Below the pieces are notes generated by a model. It was not told where the DNA came from, did not search any database, and saw only the letters and a list, made by a program, of their open reading frames with translations. From Pseudomonas lini (GTDB lineage: Bacteria; Pseudomonadota; Gammaproteobacteria; Pseudomonadales; Pseudomonadaceae), in NCBI RefSeq assembly GCF_964063345.1, contig NZ_OZ061318.1, forward strand, positions 4,712,001 to 4,776,000: a stretch of DNA of 64,000 nucleotides, in the 5' to 3' direction. Positions 51,573-61,280 of the stretch are shown here, one piece after another. A program made the position numbers and the translations under genes. Numbering within the stretch: position 1 is the stretch's first letter; each line of letters begins with the position of its first letter.

Positions 51573-52988
51573 ATGTTCAATCCCGACACGTTGACCCTGC
51601 GCGAAATGGCCGGGTTGCTGCGCCGTGGTGTGCTGACCAGTGTCGACTTGCTGGAGTTCTACCTGCAGCGTATTGCCGAGCGCAATCGGCAGATCAATGC
51701 CCTGATTCAACTGGAGTCTGTCGACGAACTGCGTCGACAGGCCCGGGAGGCCGATGAGATGGCCCGCACCGGAAAGATTCGCGGCCTCTTACACGGGATC
51801 CCCATGACCATCAAGGACGTCTGCCATGTGCGCGGCTTCCGGATGTCGCGAGGCCTGAAGGAATTGCTGGGCGAGGCCAGTCAGGAGGATGCCACGGTCG
51901 TCGCAAGGCTTCGGCAGGCGGGTGCGATCATCCTCGGGATCACCAATGTTCCCGAGTTGTGCATGGCGTTTGATACCAACAACCTGTTGTATGGCCGCAC
52001 GCTCAATCCCTATGACGGGCAGCGCTCCGCTGGCGGTAGCAGTGGCGGTGAAGCGGCGGCCATCGCGGCCGGTTGCTCGCCGGCCGGGCTGGCCTCGGAT
52101 GCTTGCGGCAGCGTGCGCATTCCTGCGCATTTCAATGGTATCTGCGGCATGAAGCTGACCCAGGGGCGTGTGCCGTTGACCGGCCAGTTTCCCAGTGATC
52201 GCTCCGGGTTGTTTCATCTGACGTCGGCGTTTGGCGTGATGGGGCGTTATGTCGACGATCTGGCGTTACTCGGGCAACTGATCAGCGGCGCTGACGGCCA
52301 CGATCCAGACACCGTCGATGTGCCTTTCGCCGAGAGTAAGCCCTTGGCCCAATTGCGTGTCGCACTGTCTTGGGAATCCACCAGAACCCAAGTGAGCCCG
52401 GCGGTGCAGCAGGTTCTGCAACGGGTCGAGAGTTGCCTGAGCAGTGTGGTGGCGCAGGTTACACCGACGGCTCCGCAGATGCTCGACGAGGCTTGCGATG
52501 TGCTATGGCGGGTTTTCATCACGGGCGCGGATGCCGGGCGTGGCTGGAAGCGTCTGTTCCAGTCCATGGACAAACAGACCTATGCGCCCGCCACCGCAGC
52601 GTTGATTCGCTTGAGCGAAGAGGTCGAATTGAGCGTGGATGAATTGAAGCGCGACTGGATTCTGATTGATACGTTTCGCTATCACCTGGCGAAGTTCTTC
52701 AATCAGCATGACCTGTTCATTTGTCCGGTATTCCCGGACGTGGCATTTGCTCATGGCGAGTCTTTGCAGGATCGTGATCGCTATGCCTTTGTGTTTCCGT
52801 TCAGCCTCTCCGGTTCACCGGCGGTGGTCATTCGCGCGGGGCATGATCCAGTCAGCGGGATGCCGATCGGCATCCAGATAGTCGGCCCGCACTGGCAGGA
52901 AGAGCGGCTGCTGGCCGTGGCCAGTTTCCTTGAGCGCGAACTGGAGCGCTGGAGTCCGGTGGCCCCATTGGACGCAGTCACTCTCTGA
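51573..52988 (+). CDS. Amidase-signature family hydrolase
   Basis: A 471-residue amidase. The catalytic Lys81 (GIPMTIKDVCHVRG), the cis-Ser in AGGSSGGEAAA (near S156) and nucleophile Ser180 (SDACGSVRIPAHF) form the Ser-cisSer-Lys triad. The usual TGG before the nucleophile is ACG here. It starts two bases after the aminotransferase stop. In the pathway it could release an amide or build one in reverse. Last gene of the packed operon. Confidence 0.88.
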   Translation: MFNPDTLTLREMAGLLRRGVLTSVDLLEFYLQRIAERNRQINALIQLESVDELRRQAREADEMARTGKIRGLLHGIPMTIKDVCHVRGFRMSRGLKELLGEASQEDATVVARLRQAGAIILGITNVPELCMAFDTNNLLYGRTLNPYDGQRSAGGSSGGEAAAIAAGCSPAGLASDACGSVRIPAHFNGICGMKLTQGRVPLTGQFPSDRSGLFHLTSAFGVMGRYVDDLALLGQLISGADGHDPDTVDVPFAESKPLAQLRVALSWESTRTQVSPAVQQVLQRVESCLSSVVAQVTPTAPQMLDEACDVLWRVFITGADAGRGWKRLFQSMDKQTYAPATAALIRLSEEVELSVDELKRDWILIDTFRYHLAKFFNQHDLFICPVFPDVAFAHGESLQDRDRYAFVFPFSLSGSPAVVIRAGHDPVSGMPIGIQIVGPHWQEERLLAVASFLERELERWSPVAPLDAVTL

Positions 52989-52994
52989 CGGATC

Positions 52995-53906
52995 TCAAGC
53001 CGTAACGGTTCTGGCGTTACGGCTGGTGATCACCAATGCCAGAATGCCGACACCCACCAGCACGGCACCGGTGAGTTCTATCAGCACCGGTTGCTGTCTG
53101 AGCCAGAACCAGTGAAACAATGTGACAAACAAGGTGTTCAGGTAGACGTAGGAAACCACCGTAGACGGTGAAATCACCCCGATTGCCCGATGCAGCAGCC
53201 AGAATGTCGCGAGGGTGCCAAACAGCGCCAGGTATACCAGCCAGAACATATCGCTCGCCGACAACTGCGCGCCGCTGCGCCAACCGCCGTTAAACAGACA
53301 GAACACTAACAAAAACAGTGAGCCGAACAGCATGTTCCAGAAGGTCATCGCCACCGGGTCGCGCCCCTTCAAGGTCTTGACCTTGAATCGCTGGCTCAGA
53401 GGCGAATAAAGCGCCATCGCCAGGCAGCCGACGCCGAAGACCAGTACCGGGTACAGTGCAGGCAGTTCGCCTGGAGCCGTCCCTTTGAAAATCAGCAGCA
53501 GGGCACCGATCGCTGCAATCGACATCGGTAACAAGCGGCTCTTCAGGCTTGGGCTCCGCAGCAGGAACACCTCGAAAAATAACGTCATCAGCGGCACCAG
53601 CGTATACAGCGTCGCGGTATTGACCGCGGTGGTATGGCGCAGCGCTTCAAACAGCGAACCAAAATACGTTGCCAGCAGCAGCCCAAGAACTGCATGCGCC
53701 AGCAAGCCTCTGGCCGAGATCGGTGAGGTGTTTTTCAATAACAGCAGTGGCAAGAACATCAAGGCTGAAAACAACAAACGCAGCCCGGTCAACAGGATTG
53801 GATCTATCGATTGGCTGACCTCTGCCGCTGCAAAGAAAGACGATGCGATCAGCATCGCCCAGATCAGCATGCCCCAGTGAGCTTCTGCAAAACCGACTTG
53901 TTTCAT
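52995..53906 (-). CDS. EamA/DMT-superfamily transporter
   Basis: A 303-residue membrane protein with ten predicted segments in two repeats, typical of EamA exporters (for example LLFSALMFLPLLLLKN and LLHRAIGVISPSTVVSYVYL). It is convergent with the amidase, six bases apart, so it is not part of the same transcript. It is a candidate exporter for the cluster product or an amino-acid-like metabolite; substrate unknown. Confidence 0.85.
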   Translation of the reverse strand: MKQVGFAEAHWGMLIWAMLIASSFFAAAEVSQSIDPILLTGLRLLFSALMFLPLLLLKNTSPISARGLLAHAVLGLLLATYFGSLFEALRHTTAVNTATLYTLVPLMTLFFEVFLLRSPSLKSRLLPMSIAAIGALLLIFKGTAPGELPALYPVLVFGVGCLAMALYSPLSQRFKVKTLKGRDPVAMTFWNMLFGSLFLLVFCLFNGGWRSGAQLSASDMFWLVYLALFGTLATFWLLHRAIGVISPSTVVSYVYLNTLFVTLFHWFWLRQQPVLIELTGAVLVGVGILALVITSRNARTVTA

Positions 53907-53957
53907 GAGTTCCTTACCCTGCGTTTGAGCGGTAAACCGGACATGTAGGAAAACAGA

Positions 53958-55145
53958 CTATTGGATATGCTGCGCGTATTGCCTTGGGTTGAAGCGCAGC
54001 ACCATTACAATCATCACCGCCATCACCGCTGTGAGTGACCACCAGGCCCATTCGAAGCTACCCAATTGGTCGCGAATCATCCCGGCAATCAGCGGCGAGA
54101 GGCCCGCGATCAGGTAACCGATGCCTTGTACGAAGGCCGTCAGGCCGCCGGCACGACGCGGGTTATCCAGGTGATCAAGGGACACGATCAGGCTCATCGG
54201 GAACAGACCGCCAATGCCCAGGCCCAGCAGGCACGGCCATAGCAGGCTAAAGCGTTCCGGGCTGAGGATCAGGCCGCAGAAGCCGGCCATGATCAAGGCC
54301 AGCAGAACGACCAGTACCAGACGCTTGTCCTGGCTGCGGTTGGCAATCGCGGGTGTTATCAGCCCGGACACGACTTCCATGGCCGTGAGAAACCCCAGCA
54401 ATAAACCGGCATTCTGTTCGCTCCAGCCTTTTTCCACGTAATACGGAGCTAGCCAGGCCAGTACACAGGTGTAGGAGGCCGTGCCCAAACCGAAGAAAAT
54501 CGCCAGCAACCAGGCCCGTGAGTTACCGACGAAGGACTCCTGGCGCCCCATCGGCGCCGCCGGCAATGGCGCGATTGCCGAGCGCTGGGCAAGCCAGAAC
54601 GCCAAGGCCACCAGCGTCAGGAGTGCCCAGATTGCCAGGCCCATCCGCCAACTACCGGTTTGCGCCAGGACGAAAGGCGAGAACGATGCCGCAATCGCCG
54701 CTCCGCCCATGATCGAGGTGACATACAAACCCATGAACAGCGAAACGTTGTCGCTGAAGCGTGACTTGATCAACGCCGGCATCACCGCCTGGATGAGGGC
54801 GATCCCCAGCCCGGCCAGTACCGCGCTGAGGATCAGCTCAAGGGTGCTGTCCAGATACAGCCGCGAGACCGTGGCCACACCGATGATCAACAAGGACAGG
54901 ATGATGGTGCGGTGTTCGCCAACCCGTTGTGCGATGCGCATTCCCAGGAACATCGCCAGGCCCATCGCCATGACGGGCAGCATGGTCAGCAGCGAGGCGG
55001 TACTGAAACTTAATGGAACGTCGCCGCGAATGGCCGACAGCAATGGCCCGACAGCGGCCATCGATGGCCTCAGGTTCAGTGCCACCAATACCACGCTGAC
55101 CATCAGCCATCCGGCATAGGAGCTTGAAGTACGAACGTTTTCCAT
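53958..55145 (-). CDS. MFS transporter, CynX/NimT group
   Basis: A 395-residue major-facilitator protein with twelve predicted segments and the CynX/NimT start VALNLRPSMAAVGPLLSAIR. The family includes cyanate and 2-nitroimidazole transporters, but substrates are mostly unknown. It precedes the EamA gene by 51 bases in the same direction, so the two probably form one unit. Confidence 0.85.
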   Translation of the reverse strand: MENVRTSSSYAGWLMVSVVLVALNLRPSMAAVGPLLSAIRGDVPLSFSTASLLTMLPVMAMGLAMFLGMRIAQRVGEHRTIILSLLIIGVATVSRLYLDSTLELILSAVLAGLGIALIQAVMPALIKSRFSDNVSLFMGLYVTSIMGGAAIAASFSPFVLAQTGSWRMGLAIWALLTLVALAFWLAQRSAIAPLPAAPMGRQESFVGNSRAWLLAIFFGLGTASYTCVLAWLAPYYVEKGWSEQNAGLLLGFLTAMEVVSGLITPAIANRSQDKRLVLVVLLALIMAGFCGLILSPERFSLLWPCLLGLGIGGLFPMSLIVSLDHLDNPRRAGGLTAFVQGIGYLIAGLSPLIAGMIRDQLGSFEWAWWSLTAVMAVMIVMVLRFNPRQYAQHIQ

Positions 55146-55622
55146 GACGGAGCCCCAAATTTACAAGACTTTGATTAGGCCGCTCCAAGCCAGCAGGGGC
55201 AAACTGAAAAGTCGCTGGCGCTATCGAGAAATTAGGTTGGTTGCCGGGAGGAATGTTTAGCCAGTCTGTAACCAAGGTTCATCAAGTCTGGATTTAACGG
55301 CTTATCTGCCCGTGTGACGCTGCTTTGCATCTGTTTACCGCGGTCTTTTCCATGGACATCTGGCTGATCGGAATCAAACATGAGGGGGCATCGGGTGCCA
55401 CTTCAAGCCTTCAGCCATGTCACCTATACAGGCCTGCCAGCGTGCCGAGCCTGTCTGTACTCCCTTCTGAACTGGCCTTCTGGGCACTGTGGCATTGCCG
55501 CCACGCCCGCCCGCCGGATTCCTGCATCTCCCGCTGATTGTTCTGACAGGTCCCGCGCTGTGCGCCGGGATCAAACCGGCGGCGCCTGTGCGTTTGCCTG
55601 ACGCGGATAGACGAGAATTCCC
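55146..55622. promoter_or_regulatory. Divergent gap MFS / glutamine-synthetase-like gene
   Basis: About 480 bases between divergent genes, with no supported coding sequence. It should hold the promoters of both; no recognisable operator, riboswitch or terminator seen. Confidence 0.45.
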
Positions 55623-57005
55623 ATGAGCTGTGCCACGACATCCTTCGCCACGAAAGAAGAAGCCCAGTCCTTTCTGGAACACAATCCGGATATCGAGATG
55701 TTCGAGCTGTTCATCCTCGACAACAACGGTGTGCCACGGGGCAAGCTGCTGCATCGCGATGAACTGCTGGCGGTGTACGAGAGCGGGCGACCGCTGCCGA
55801 GTACCATTCTGGGCCTGACCATCAATGGCGATGACGTCGAAAATTCCGGGCTGGTCTGGGACGTCGGTGATATCGATTGCCGGGCCTACCCGATTAGCGG
55901 CAGTTTGCAGCGCATGCCGTGGCGATTGATTCCCACGGCGGCGGTGCAGGTCAGCATGCATCCAAAAGAAGGCATGCCCGCGACCATCGCCGACCCACGG
56001 CACCTGCTGGCCAAGGTCATCGAAGGCTTGCAGGCCGACGGTTATTACCCGGTGATGGCGGCGGAGCTGGAGTTCTATTTGCTGGATCAGCAGCGCGACA
56101 GCAACGGTCGGCCGCAGCCTGCACGCGATGTCGATGGCGGGCGGCCACGCGCCACACAGGTTTATGGCTTGCGGGAACTAGAGCAGATTGAGTCGTTTCT
56201 GGCCGACCTTTACAGCGCCTGCAAGCTGCAAGGCATTCCGGCGCGCACAGCGATCTCCGAATACGCGCCGGGGCAGGTGGAAATCACCCTCGAACACCGC
56301 ACCGATGCTTTGCAGGCGATGGATGAAGCAGTGCGCTACAAACGGTTGGTCAAGGGCGTGGCCCACAAGCATGGGATGGCGGCGTGTTTCATGGCCAAGC
56401 CTTTCGATGATCTGGCCGGCACCGGCATGCACATGCACGTCAGCCTGGCGGACAAGGAGGGCAATAACCTGTTCGCCAGCGCTGCCCCAGACGGCACGCC
56501 GCTGCTTAAACAAGCGGTCGGCGGACTGCTCGGCACGTTGCTCGATTCATTGCTGCTGTTTTGTCCGAACGCCAACTCGTACCGCCGTTTCCAGACCAAC
56601 AGCTACGCACCATTGGCGGCCACCTGGGGCGTGGACAACCGCACCGTGAGTTTGCGGGTGCCCGGCGGGCCGGCATTCTCCCGGCATATCGAGCACCGCA
56701 TCTGTGGTGCCGACGCCAACCCGTACCTGGCGGCTGCGGCGATCCTGGCCGGGATTCATCGCGGCATCCGCGAGCAGCTTGACCCTGGGGTTCCCGTGGA
56801 AGGTAACGGGTATGCCCAGGCCACGGAATTGTTACCGACCGACTGGTTGACCACGTTGCGAGCGCTGGAGGCATCGAACTGGGCGCGGGAAGCATTTGGC
56901 AGTGAGTTTCTTGGCGTGTATCTGGCGGTGAAACGTGCCGAATACCGGCAGTTCATGGGTGAAGTTGGTGAGCAGGACTGGCGCTGGTATCTGCATCAGG
57001 CGTGA
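55623..57005 (+). CDS. Glutamine-synthetase-family gamma-glutamylpolyamine synthetase-like
   Basis: A 460-residue type of the glutamine synthetase family, with the metal/ATP segments AAELEFYLLDQQ, PGQVEITLEH, GTGMHMHVSL and NSYRRFQTNSYAPLAATWGV. Length, the start (EMFELFILDNNGVPRGKLLH) and the C-terminus fit the PuuA/Pau group that ligates glutamate to putrescine or other amines rather than ammonia. Polyamine specificity is inferred. A terminator follows. Confidence 0.85.
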   Translation: MSCATTSFATKEEAQSFLEHNPDIEMFELFILDNNGVPRGKLLHRDELLAVYESGRPLPSTILGLTINGDDVENSGLVWDVGDIDCRAYPISGSLQRMPWRLIPTAAVQVSMHPKEGMPATIADPRHLLAKVIEGLQADGYYPVMAAELEFYLLDQQRDSNGRPQPARDVDGGRPRATQVYGLRELEQIESFLADLYSACKLQGIPARTAISEYAPGQVEITLEHRTDALQAMDEAVRYKRLVKGVAHKHGMAACFMAKPFDDLAGTGMHMHVSLADKEGNNLFASAAPDGTPLLKQAVGGLLGTLLDSLLLFCPNANSYRRFQTNSYAPLAATWGVDNRTVSLRVPGGPAFSRHIEHRICGADANPYLAAAAILAGIHRGIREQLDPGVPVEGNGYAQATELLPTDWLTTLRALEASNWAREAFGSEFLGVYLAVKRAEYRQFMGEVGEQDWRWYLHQA

Positions 57006-57044
57006 AACTGGTTTTCACTGCCGAAAGTTTTGGCCTAATGCCAT

Positions 57045-57071
57045 GAGCCAACTAATCGTTGGCTTCTTTTT
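57045..57071 (+). terminator. Terminator after the glutamine-synthetase-like gene
   Basis: AGCCAAC (57046-57052) pairs with GTTGGCT (57058-57064), followed by TCTTTTTC. Confidence 0.8.
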
Positions 57072-57172
57072 CACGAAAAATTGATGGTTGTCTGCTTAAG
57101 ATTTGTGTTGTCGCGGTAAATGAAATTTTCACATTTGCCGTGGGCACTTCTTTTCAGGAACAGCCGTTCATC

Positions 57173-58822
57173 ATGTTGAAGTTCAAAGCCGTGCGCCCCG
57201 AGTGGGTGACGTTGATTGCCAGCACCTTTTTATTGGCAGGGTTCAATTCAGTTCTCTGGCAACACCTCTTCGATATCACCGCAACAGACGGTCAAGGCAT
57301 CGCCATGCGTGTCGCGTTCGGGGCGATGATCCTGGCAATCTTCAACATTGTGCTGACCTTGCTGGCATTCCGGCCTGTGATGAAACCCGTGTTGACGCTG
57401 ATCTTTTTGATCAGTGCTGGCGTGGCTTACTTCATGAGCCAATACGGTGTGCTGATCGACGCGGGTATGTTGCGTAACTTTGCCGAAACCAATGCCACGG
57501 AAGTGCGCGATCTACTCTCGTTGAAGTTGTTTGTTTATATTGTACTGCTCGGTGTTTTACCGTCGTGGTTATTGTGGAAAACGCCGGTTAATTATCGTCG
57601 TTGGCACCGTGAGTTATTAAGTAAAGTGCTGGTGAGTGTCGCATCGGTTGCAGTGATCGGCGGTGTCGCATTGGTCAATTATCAGGGCCTGTCGTCATTG
57701 TTTCGCAATCACCATGAATTGCGCCTGATGGTGGTGCCAAGCAACTACATCGGTGCCTCGCTCGGCTATCTGCGCGAGCAAGTGGTTTCTGCCCGGCAGC
57801 CCTTCATCAACATCGGTGAAGACGCTCGGAAAAACCCGATCTGGCAAACCCACGGCCGTAAATCCCTGACGGTGCTGGTGGTGGGCGAAAGTGCTCGGGC
57901 CGAGAACTTCGGGATCCTGGGTTATGGCCGCGACACCACACCCAAACTGGATAAAGAGGCCGGCCTGATTGCCTTCACCGATGTGCATTCTTGCGGCACG
58001 GAAACGGCCGTGTCGGTGCCCTGCATGTTCTCCAACATGGGTCGCAAGGATTACAACGCCAGCAAGGCGAAGAACGAGGAAGGTCTGCTGGACGTGCTCA
58101 AACACGCGGGTCTGGAGGTGATCTGGCGGGATAACCAGTCAGGCTGCAAAGGTACTTGCGATCGAGTCACTGTCGACAACGTGAGTAACCTGAAAGACCC
58201 GGCGTTGTGTGCCAATAGCGAGTGCCGCGATGAAATTCTCCTGCAAGGTTTGCAGCACTTTATCGACACGCTGGATAAAGACACCGTGCTGGTACTGCAC
58301 CAAATGGGCAGTCACGGTCCGGAATACTTCAAGCGCTACCCGAAAGAGTACGAACACTTCACCCCGGTGTGTGAAAGCAATGCACTGAACAATTGCAGCC
58401 GCGAAAGTATCGTCAATGGCTACGACAACACGTTGGTGTACACCGACCATGTGCTGTCGACCTTGATCGATTTGTTGCGCAGTAATCAGGACAAAGTCGA
58501 TACCGCGATGCTTTATCTGTCGGACCATGGCGAATCGCTGGGCGAATACAACCTGTTCCTTCATGGCACGCCTTACATGCTGGCGCCGGAACAACAGAAG
58601 CATGTAGCGATGCTGGCGTGGTTCTCCGACAGCTATCAAAAATCGTTCTCGGTGGACACCCATTGCCTGCAACTGAGTCGCGAAAAGCCCTTGAGCCAGG
58701 ACAACCTGTTCCATTCCATGCTTGGCCTGCTGGAGGTCAACAGCAAGGTCTACGACCCGGGGCTGGACATGTTTGCCGGTTGTCGCGGTGCGGTGATCGA
58801 CGGTGTGCTGGCCAAAGAATGA
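57173..58822 (+). CDS. eptA: Lipid A phosphoethanolamine transferase EptA
   Basis: A 549-residue inner-membrane enzyme: five N-terminal membrane segments (to about residue 175), then a periplasmic sulfatase-fold domain. The nucleophilic Thr is in SCGTETAVSVPCMFS, with zinc ligands in VLVVGESARAENFGILGYGR and LYLSDHGESLGEYN. It adds phosphoethanolamine to lipid A, changing surface charge. The start at 57173 matches the family length; an in-frame start at 57059 is unlikely. It is chromosomal, with no mobile-element context. Confidence 0.92.
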   Translation: MLKFKAVRPEWVTLIASTFLLAGFNSVLWQHLFDITATDGQGIAMRVAFGAMILAIFNIVLTLLAFRPVMKPVLTLIFLISAGVAYFMSQYGVLIDAGMLRNFAETNATEVRDLLSLKLFVYIVLLGVLPSWLLWKTPVNYRRWHRELLSKVLVSVASVAVIGGVALVNYQGLSSLFRNHHELRLMVVPSNYIGASLGYLREQVVSARQPFINIGEDARKNPIWQTHGRKSLTVLVVGESARAENFGILGYGRDTTPKLDKEAGLIAFTDVHSCGTETAVSVPCMFSNMGRKDYNASKAKNEEGLLDVLKHAGLEVIWRDNQSGCKGTCDRVTVDNVSNLKDPALCANSECRDEILLQGLQHFIDTLDKDTVLVLHQMGSHGPEYFKRYPKEYEHFTPVCESNALNNCSRESIVNGYDNTLVYTDHVLSTLIDLLRSNQDKVDTAMLYLSDHGESLGEYNLFLHGTPYMLAPEQQKHVAMLAWFSDSYQKSFSVDTHCLQLSREKPLSQDNLFHSMLGLLEVNSKVYDPGLDMFAGCRGAVIDGVLAKE

Positions 58823-58895
58823 GTCCGTCGACCTTTTTTTCACGCGCCAGTCGTTAACCTGCCGTCAGTCGATATTCCAACAAGAGCCCTTGCAC

Positions 58896-59558
58896 ATGTC
58901 CGCGCAGCCCCCATCCGCCATCGAACTCGAGTTCGCCCGGCGCTACGATCAGGAACACGCTCGCGTCTGCCTTCAGTCGCGACCGCGTGGCCTGGCAGGG
59001 CGTTTGACGTTCTGGCGCGACGAGCAACTGGTGCGTAACGCGCTTCAGGTCGCAGGCGAACCGGGATTGATTCTTGATGTAGCCTGCGGTGCGGGGCGCT
59101 TCTGGTCGATACTGGCCGAGCATGCGAATCGGGTGATTCTTGCGACCGATCCGTCTCAGGACATGCTCGATCATGCCCGCACCCACCATCCGCAGCACTT
59201 GCTGGAACGGGTCAAGACCTTTCAGAGTTCAGCCTTCACTATCGGTTTGTCGGCGAACGCGGTTGATTGCATTTTTTGCATGCAACTGTTTCAACACATC
59301 ACCAGTCCTGAGCATCGGTTGGCCATGCTGGGCGAGTTCCACCGGGTCAGTCGCGATACCGTGATTGTGGCGGTGCGGATTGATGGGCGTTTCAAGCTCC
59401 GCCGATCGGATGGGGGGCGCGCAGAGGTCCAGCCACAGGCGAGCAAGGCCGAGCTTGAGGCCGAGTTCAGGCAGGCGGGTTTCCACTTGCTCAGCCATCA
59501 GGACTTCCTGCCGGGGTGCGCGCGGATGCGGGTCTACGTGCTGCGTAAGGGCGGCTAG
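58896..59558 (+). CDS. Class I SAM-dependent methyltransferase
   Basis: A 220-residue methyltransferase with motif I LILDVACGAGRFWSIL, the acidic strand end ILATDPSQDM, and motif IV region NAVDCIFCMQLFQHI. The start at 58896 (MSAQPPSAIELEF) is chosen as first ATG after eptA. Substrate not determined. It starts about 70 bases after eptA and could be co-transcribed. Confidence 0.82.
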   Translation: MSAQPPSAIELEFARRYDQEHARVCLQSRPRGLAGRLTFWRDEQLVRNALQVAGEPGLILDVACGAGRFWSILAEHANRVILATDPSQDMLDHARTHHPQHLLERVKTFQSSAFTIGLSANAVDCIFCMQLFQHITSPEHRLAMLGEFHRVSRDTVIVAVRIDGRFKLRRSDGGRAEVQPQASKAELEAEFRQAGFHLLSHQDFLPGCARMRVYVLRKGG

Positions 59559-59563
59559 GGGAT

Positions 59564-59604
59564 GTTCTCAATTAGTTTCCACACCGGGGAAACTAATTGA
59601 GAAC
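59564..59604. other. Perfect 17-bp inverted repeat
   Basis: GTTCTCAATTAGTTTCC (59564-59580) is perfectly inverted at 59588-59604 around the loop ACACCGG. No T-run follows on either side. It may be a terminator of unusual form, an operator or a remnant of a mobile element. Confidence 0.7.
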
Positions 59605-59736
59605 GCCCCCTGGTCTCCTCCTGTCAGACTATTCTTGCAGTCCAGCAGGTATTTTCGCTAAAGCTCTTGTTCAGTGGATGCGCGGAAATCGCCGGGCGCG
59701 ATATATACTGCGCGCCATTCTTCAAGGGAGAGCCGT

Positions 59737-60870
59737 GTGGCCATCGATATTCACTGGATTCGCGACAACGATAGCCTCGGTCAGTTTTGTGCCGAGTGGC
59801 AGCAGCTGCCATTCGTTGCCCTCGACACCGAATTCATGCGGGTCGACACCTTTTACCCGATCGCAGGCCTGCTGCAGATCGGCGATGGCGTACGCGCTTA
59901 CCTGATTGACCCGCTGACCATCGACAATTGGCAGCCATTGGCGGCGTTGCTGGAAAACCCGGCCGTGGTCAAAGTCGTCCACGCGTGCAGCGAAGACCTC
60001 GAAGTCCTGTTGCGCCTGACCGGCAGTCTGCCGGCACCGCTGTTCGACACCCAATTGGCCGCCGCTTACCTGAACCTCGGTTTCTCCATGGGCTATTCGC
60101 GGCTGGTGCAGGAAGTGCTCGGCATCGACCTGCCCAAGGGCGAGACCCGTTCCGACTGGCTGCAACGTCCGCTGTCCGACACCCAGATCAGCTACGCCGC
60201 CGAAGATGCCTTGCACCTGGCGGAAGTTTTCGTACAGCTGCGTCCGAAGCTTTCTGACGAAAAATACGCCTGGGTTTTGGAAGACGGTGCCGAGCTGGTG
60301 GCCAATCTGCGTCGCGAGGTCGACCCGTATGAGGTCTATCGCGAAGCCAAACTGGCCTGGAAACTGTCCCGCGCCCAACTCGCCGTGTTGCGTGAACTTT
60401 GCGCCTGGCGTGAACGCGAAGCCCGTGCCCGTGATCTGCCGCGCAACCGCATCGTCCGTGAACATTCCCTGTGGCCGTTGGCTCGCACGCAACCGGACAA
60501 CCTCGGCGCGCTGGCGAAAATCGAAGACATGCACCCGCGTACCGTGCGTCAGGACGGCGAATTTCTGCTTGATCTGATCAAGCGCTCTGGCAGTGTGTCG
60601 CCTGATCAATGGCCACCTGCGGTGCCGGAGCCGTTGCCGGTGGACGCCGCCGCGCTGGTCAAACAGCTGCGCGCCATAGGCCAGGCCGAAGCCGAACGCC
60701 TGAACATCGCGCCGGAGCTGATGCTGCGCAAGAAAACTCTGGAAGCCCTGCTAAAAAGCGGCTTCCCCAATGGTCCTTACCAATTGCCTGATTCGCTGCG
60801 TGGCTGGCGCCGCGAATTGATGGGCCAGGCGCTGCTCGACAGCCTGGCCACCGCCGGAGAACAGCCTTGA
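59737..60870 (+). CDS. rnd: Ribonuclease D
   Basis: A 377-residue 3'-to-5' exonuclease for tRNA maturation. The DEDD motifs are [15 protein letters not shown] (Exo I), [15 protein letters not shown] (Exo II) and [14 protein letters not shown] (Exo III), and two HRDC domains follow (about 215-290 and 300-375). GTG at 59737 with GGGAG upstream matches the family length; ATG at 59674 would be too early. It overlaps ycgL by four bases. Confidence 0.95.
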   Translation: MAIDIHWIRDNDSLGQFCAEWQQLPFVALDTEFMRVDTFYPIAGLLQIGDGVRAYLIDPLTIDNWQPLAALLENPAVVKVVHACSEDLEVLLRLTGSLPAPLFDTQLAAAYLNLGFSMGYSRLVQEVLGIDLPKGETRSDWLQRPLSDTQISYAAEDALHLAEVFVQLRPKLSDEKYAWVLEDGAELVANLRREVDPYEVYREAKLAWKLSRAQLAVLRELCAWREREARARDLPRNRIVREHSLWPLARTQPDNLGALAKIEDMHPRTVRQDGEFLLDLIKRSGSVSPDQWPPAVPEPLPVDAAALVKQLRAIGQAEAERLNIAPELMLRKKTLEALLKSGFPNGPYQLPDSLRGWRRELMGQALLDSLATAGEQP

Positions 60871-61160
60871 AACGTATTTGCTCCATCTACCAAAGCTCCA
60901 AGCGCAGCGGCATGTACCTTTATGTGCTCAAAAGCGATGCGCTTGAACGTGTGCCAGAAGCGCTGAAGCTGGCCTTCGGCAAGCCGAAACATTCCTTCGA
61001 TCTGGTGCTGTCGCCCGAGCGCAAACTGGCCAGTGAAGACATCGTCGTCGTGCTGGAAAACCTCGAGAAGCAGGGCTACCACCTGCAAATGCCGCCGGCC
61101 GAAGATGAATATATCGAGCATCTGCCGGAAGAACTGCTGCGACGCAACGACCCGATGTAA
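60867..61160 (+). CDS. ycgL: YcgL-domain protein
   Basis: A 97-residue protein of the YcgL family ([20 protein letters not shown], then [11 protein letters not shown]). It starts at TTG within the rnd stop (TTGA), since an ATG start would cut the conserved lead. Function unknown; the rnd-ycgL pairing is conserved in Pseudomonas. A short hairpin AGGCTCT/AGAGCCT (61170-61187) follows. Confidence 0.9.
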   Translation: MKRICSIYQSSKRSGMYLYVLKSDALERVPEALKLAFGKPKHSFDLVLSPERKLASEDIVVVLENLEKQGYHLQMPPAEDEYIEHLPEELLRRNDPM

Positions 61161-61280
61161 TCGGCAGACAGGCTCTGTTCAGAGCCTTTATGAAACACTG
61201 GAATGATTTTGGCGATGGCCAGGGCGATGGAGTGATACTCCGTCGGGGGCCGTCTGCACTGTTTTTGAAAGGTTTGAACC

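Noticed and set aside
57173-58822. EptA considered as an acquired mcr-type gene
   Set aside because: Codon use matches the core genome and there is no insertion sequence or plasmid context.
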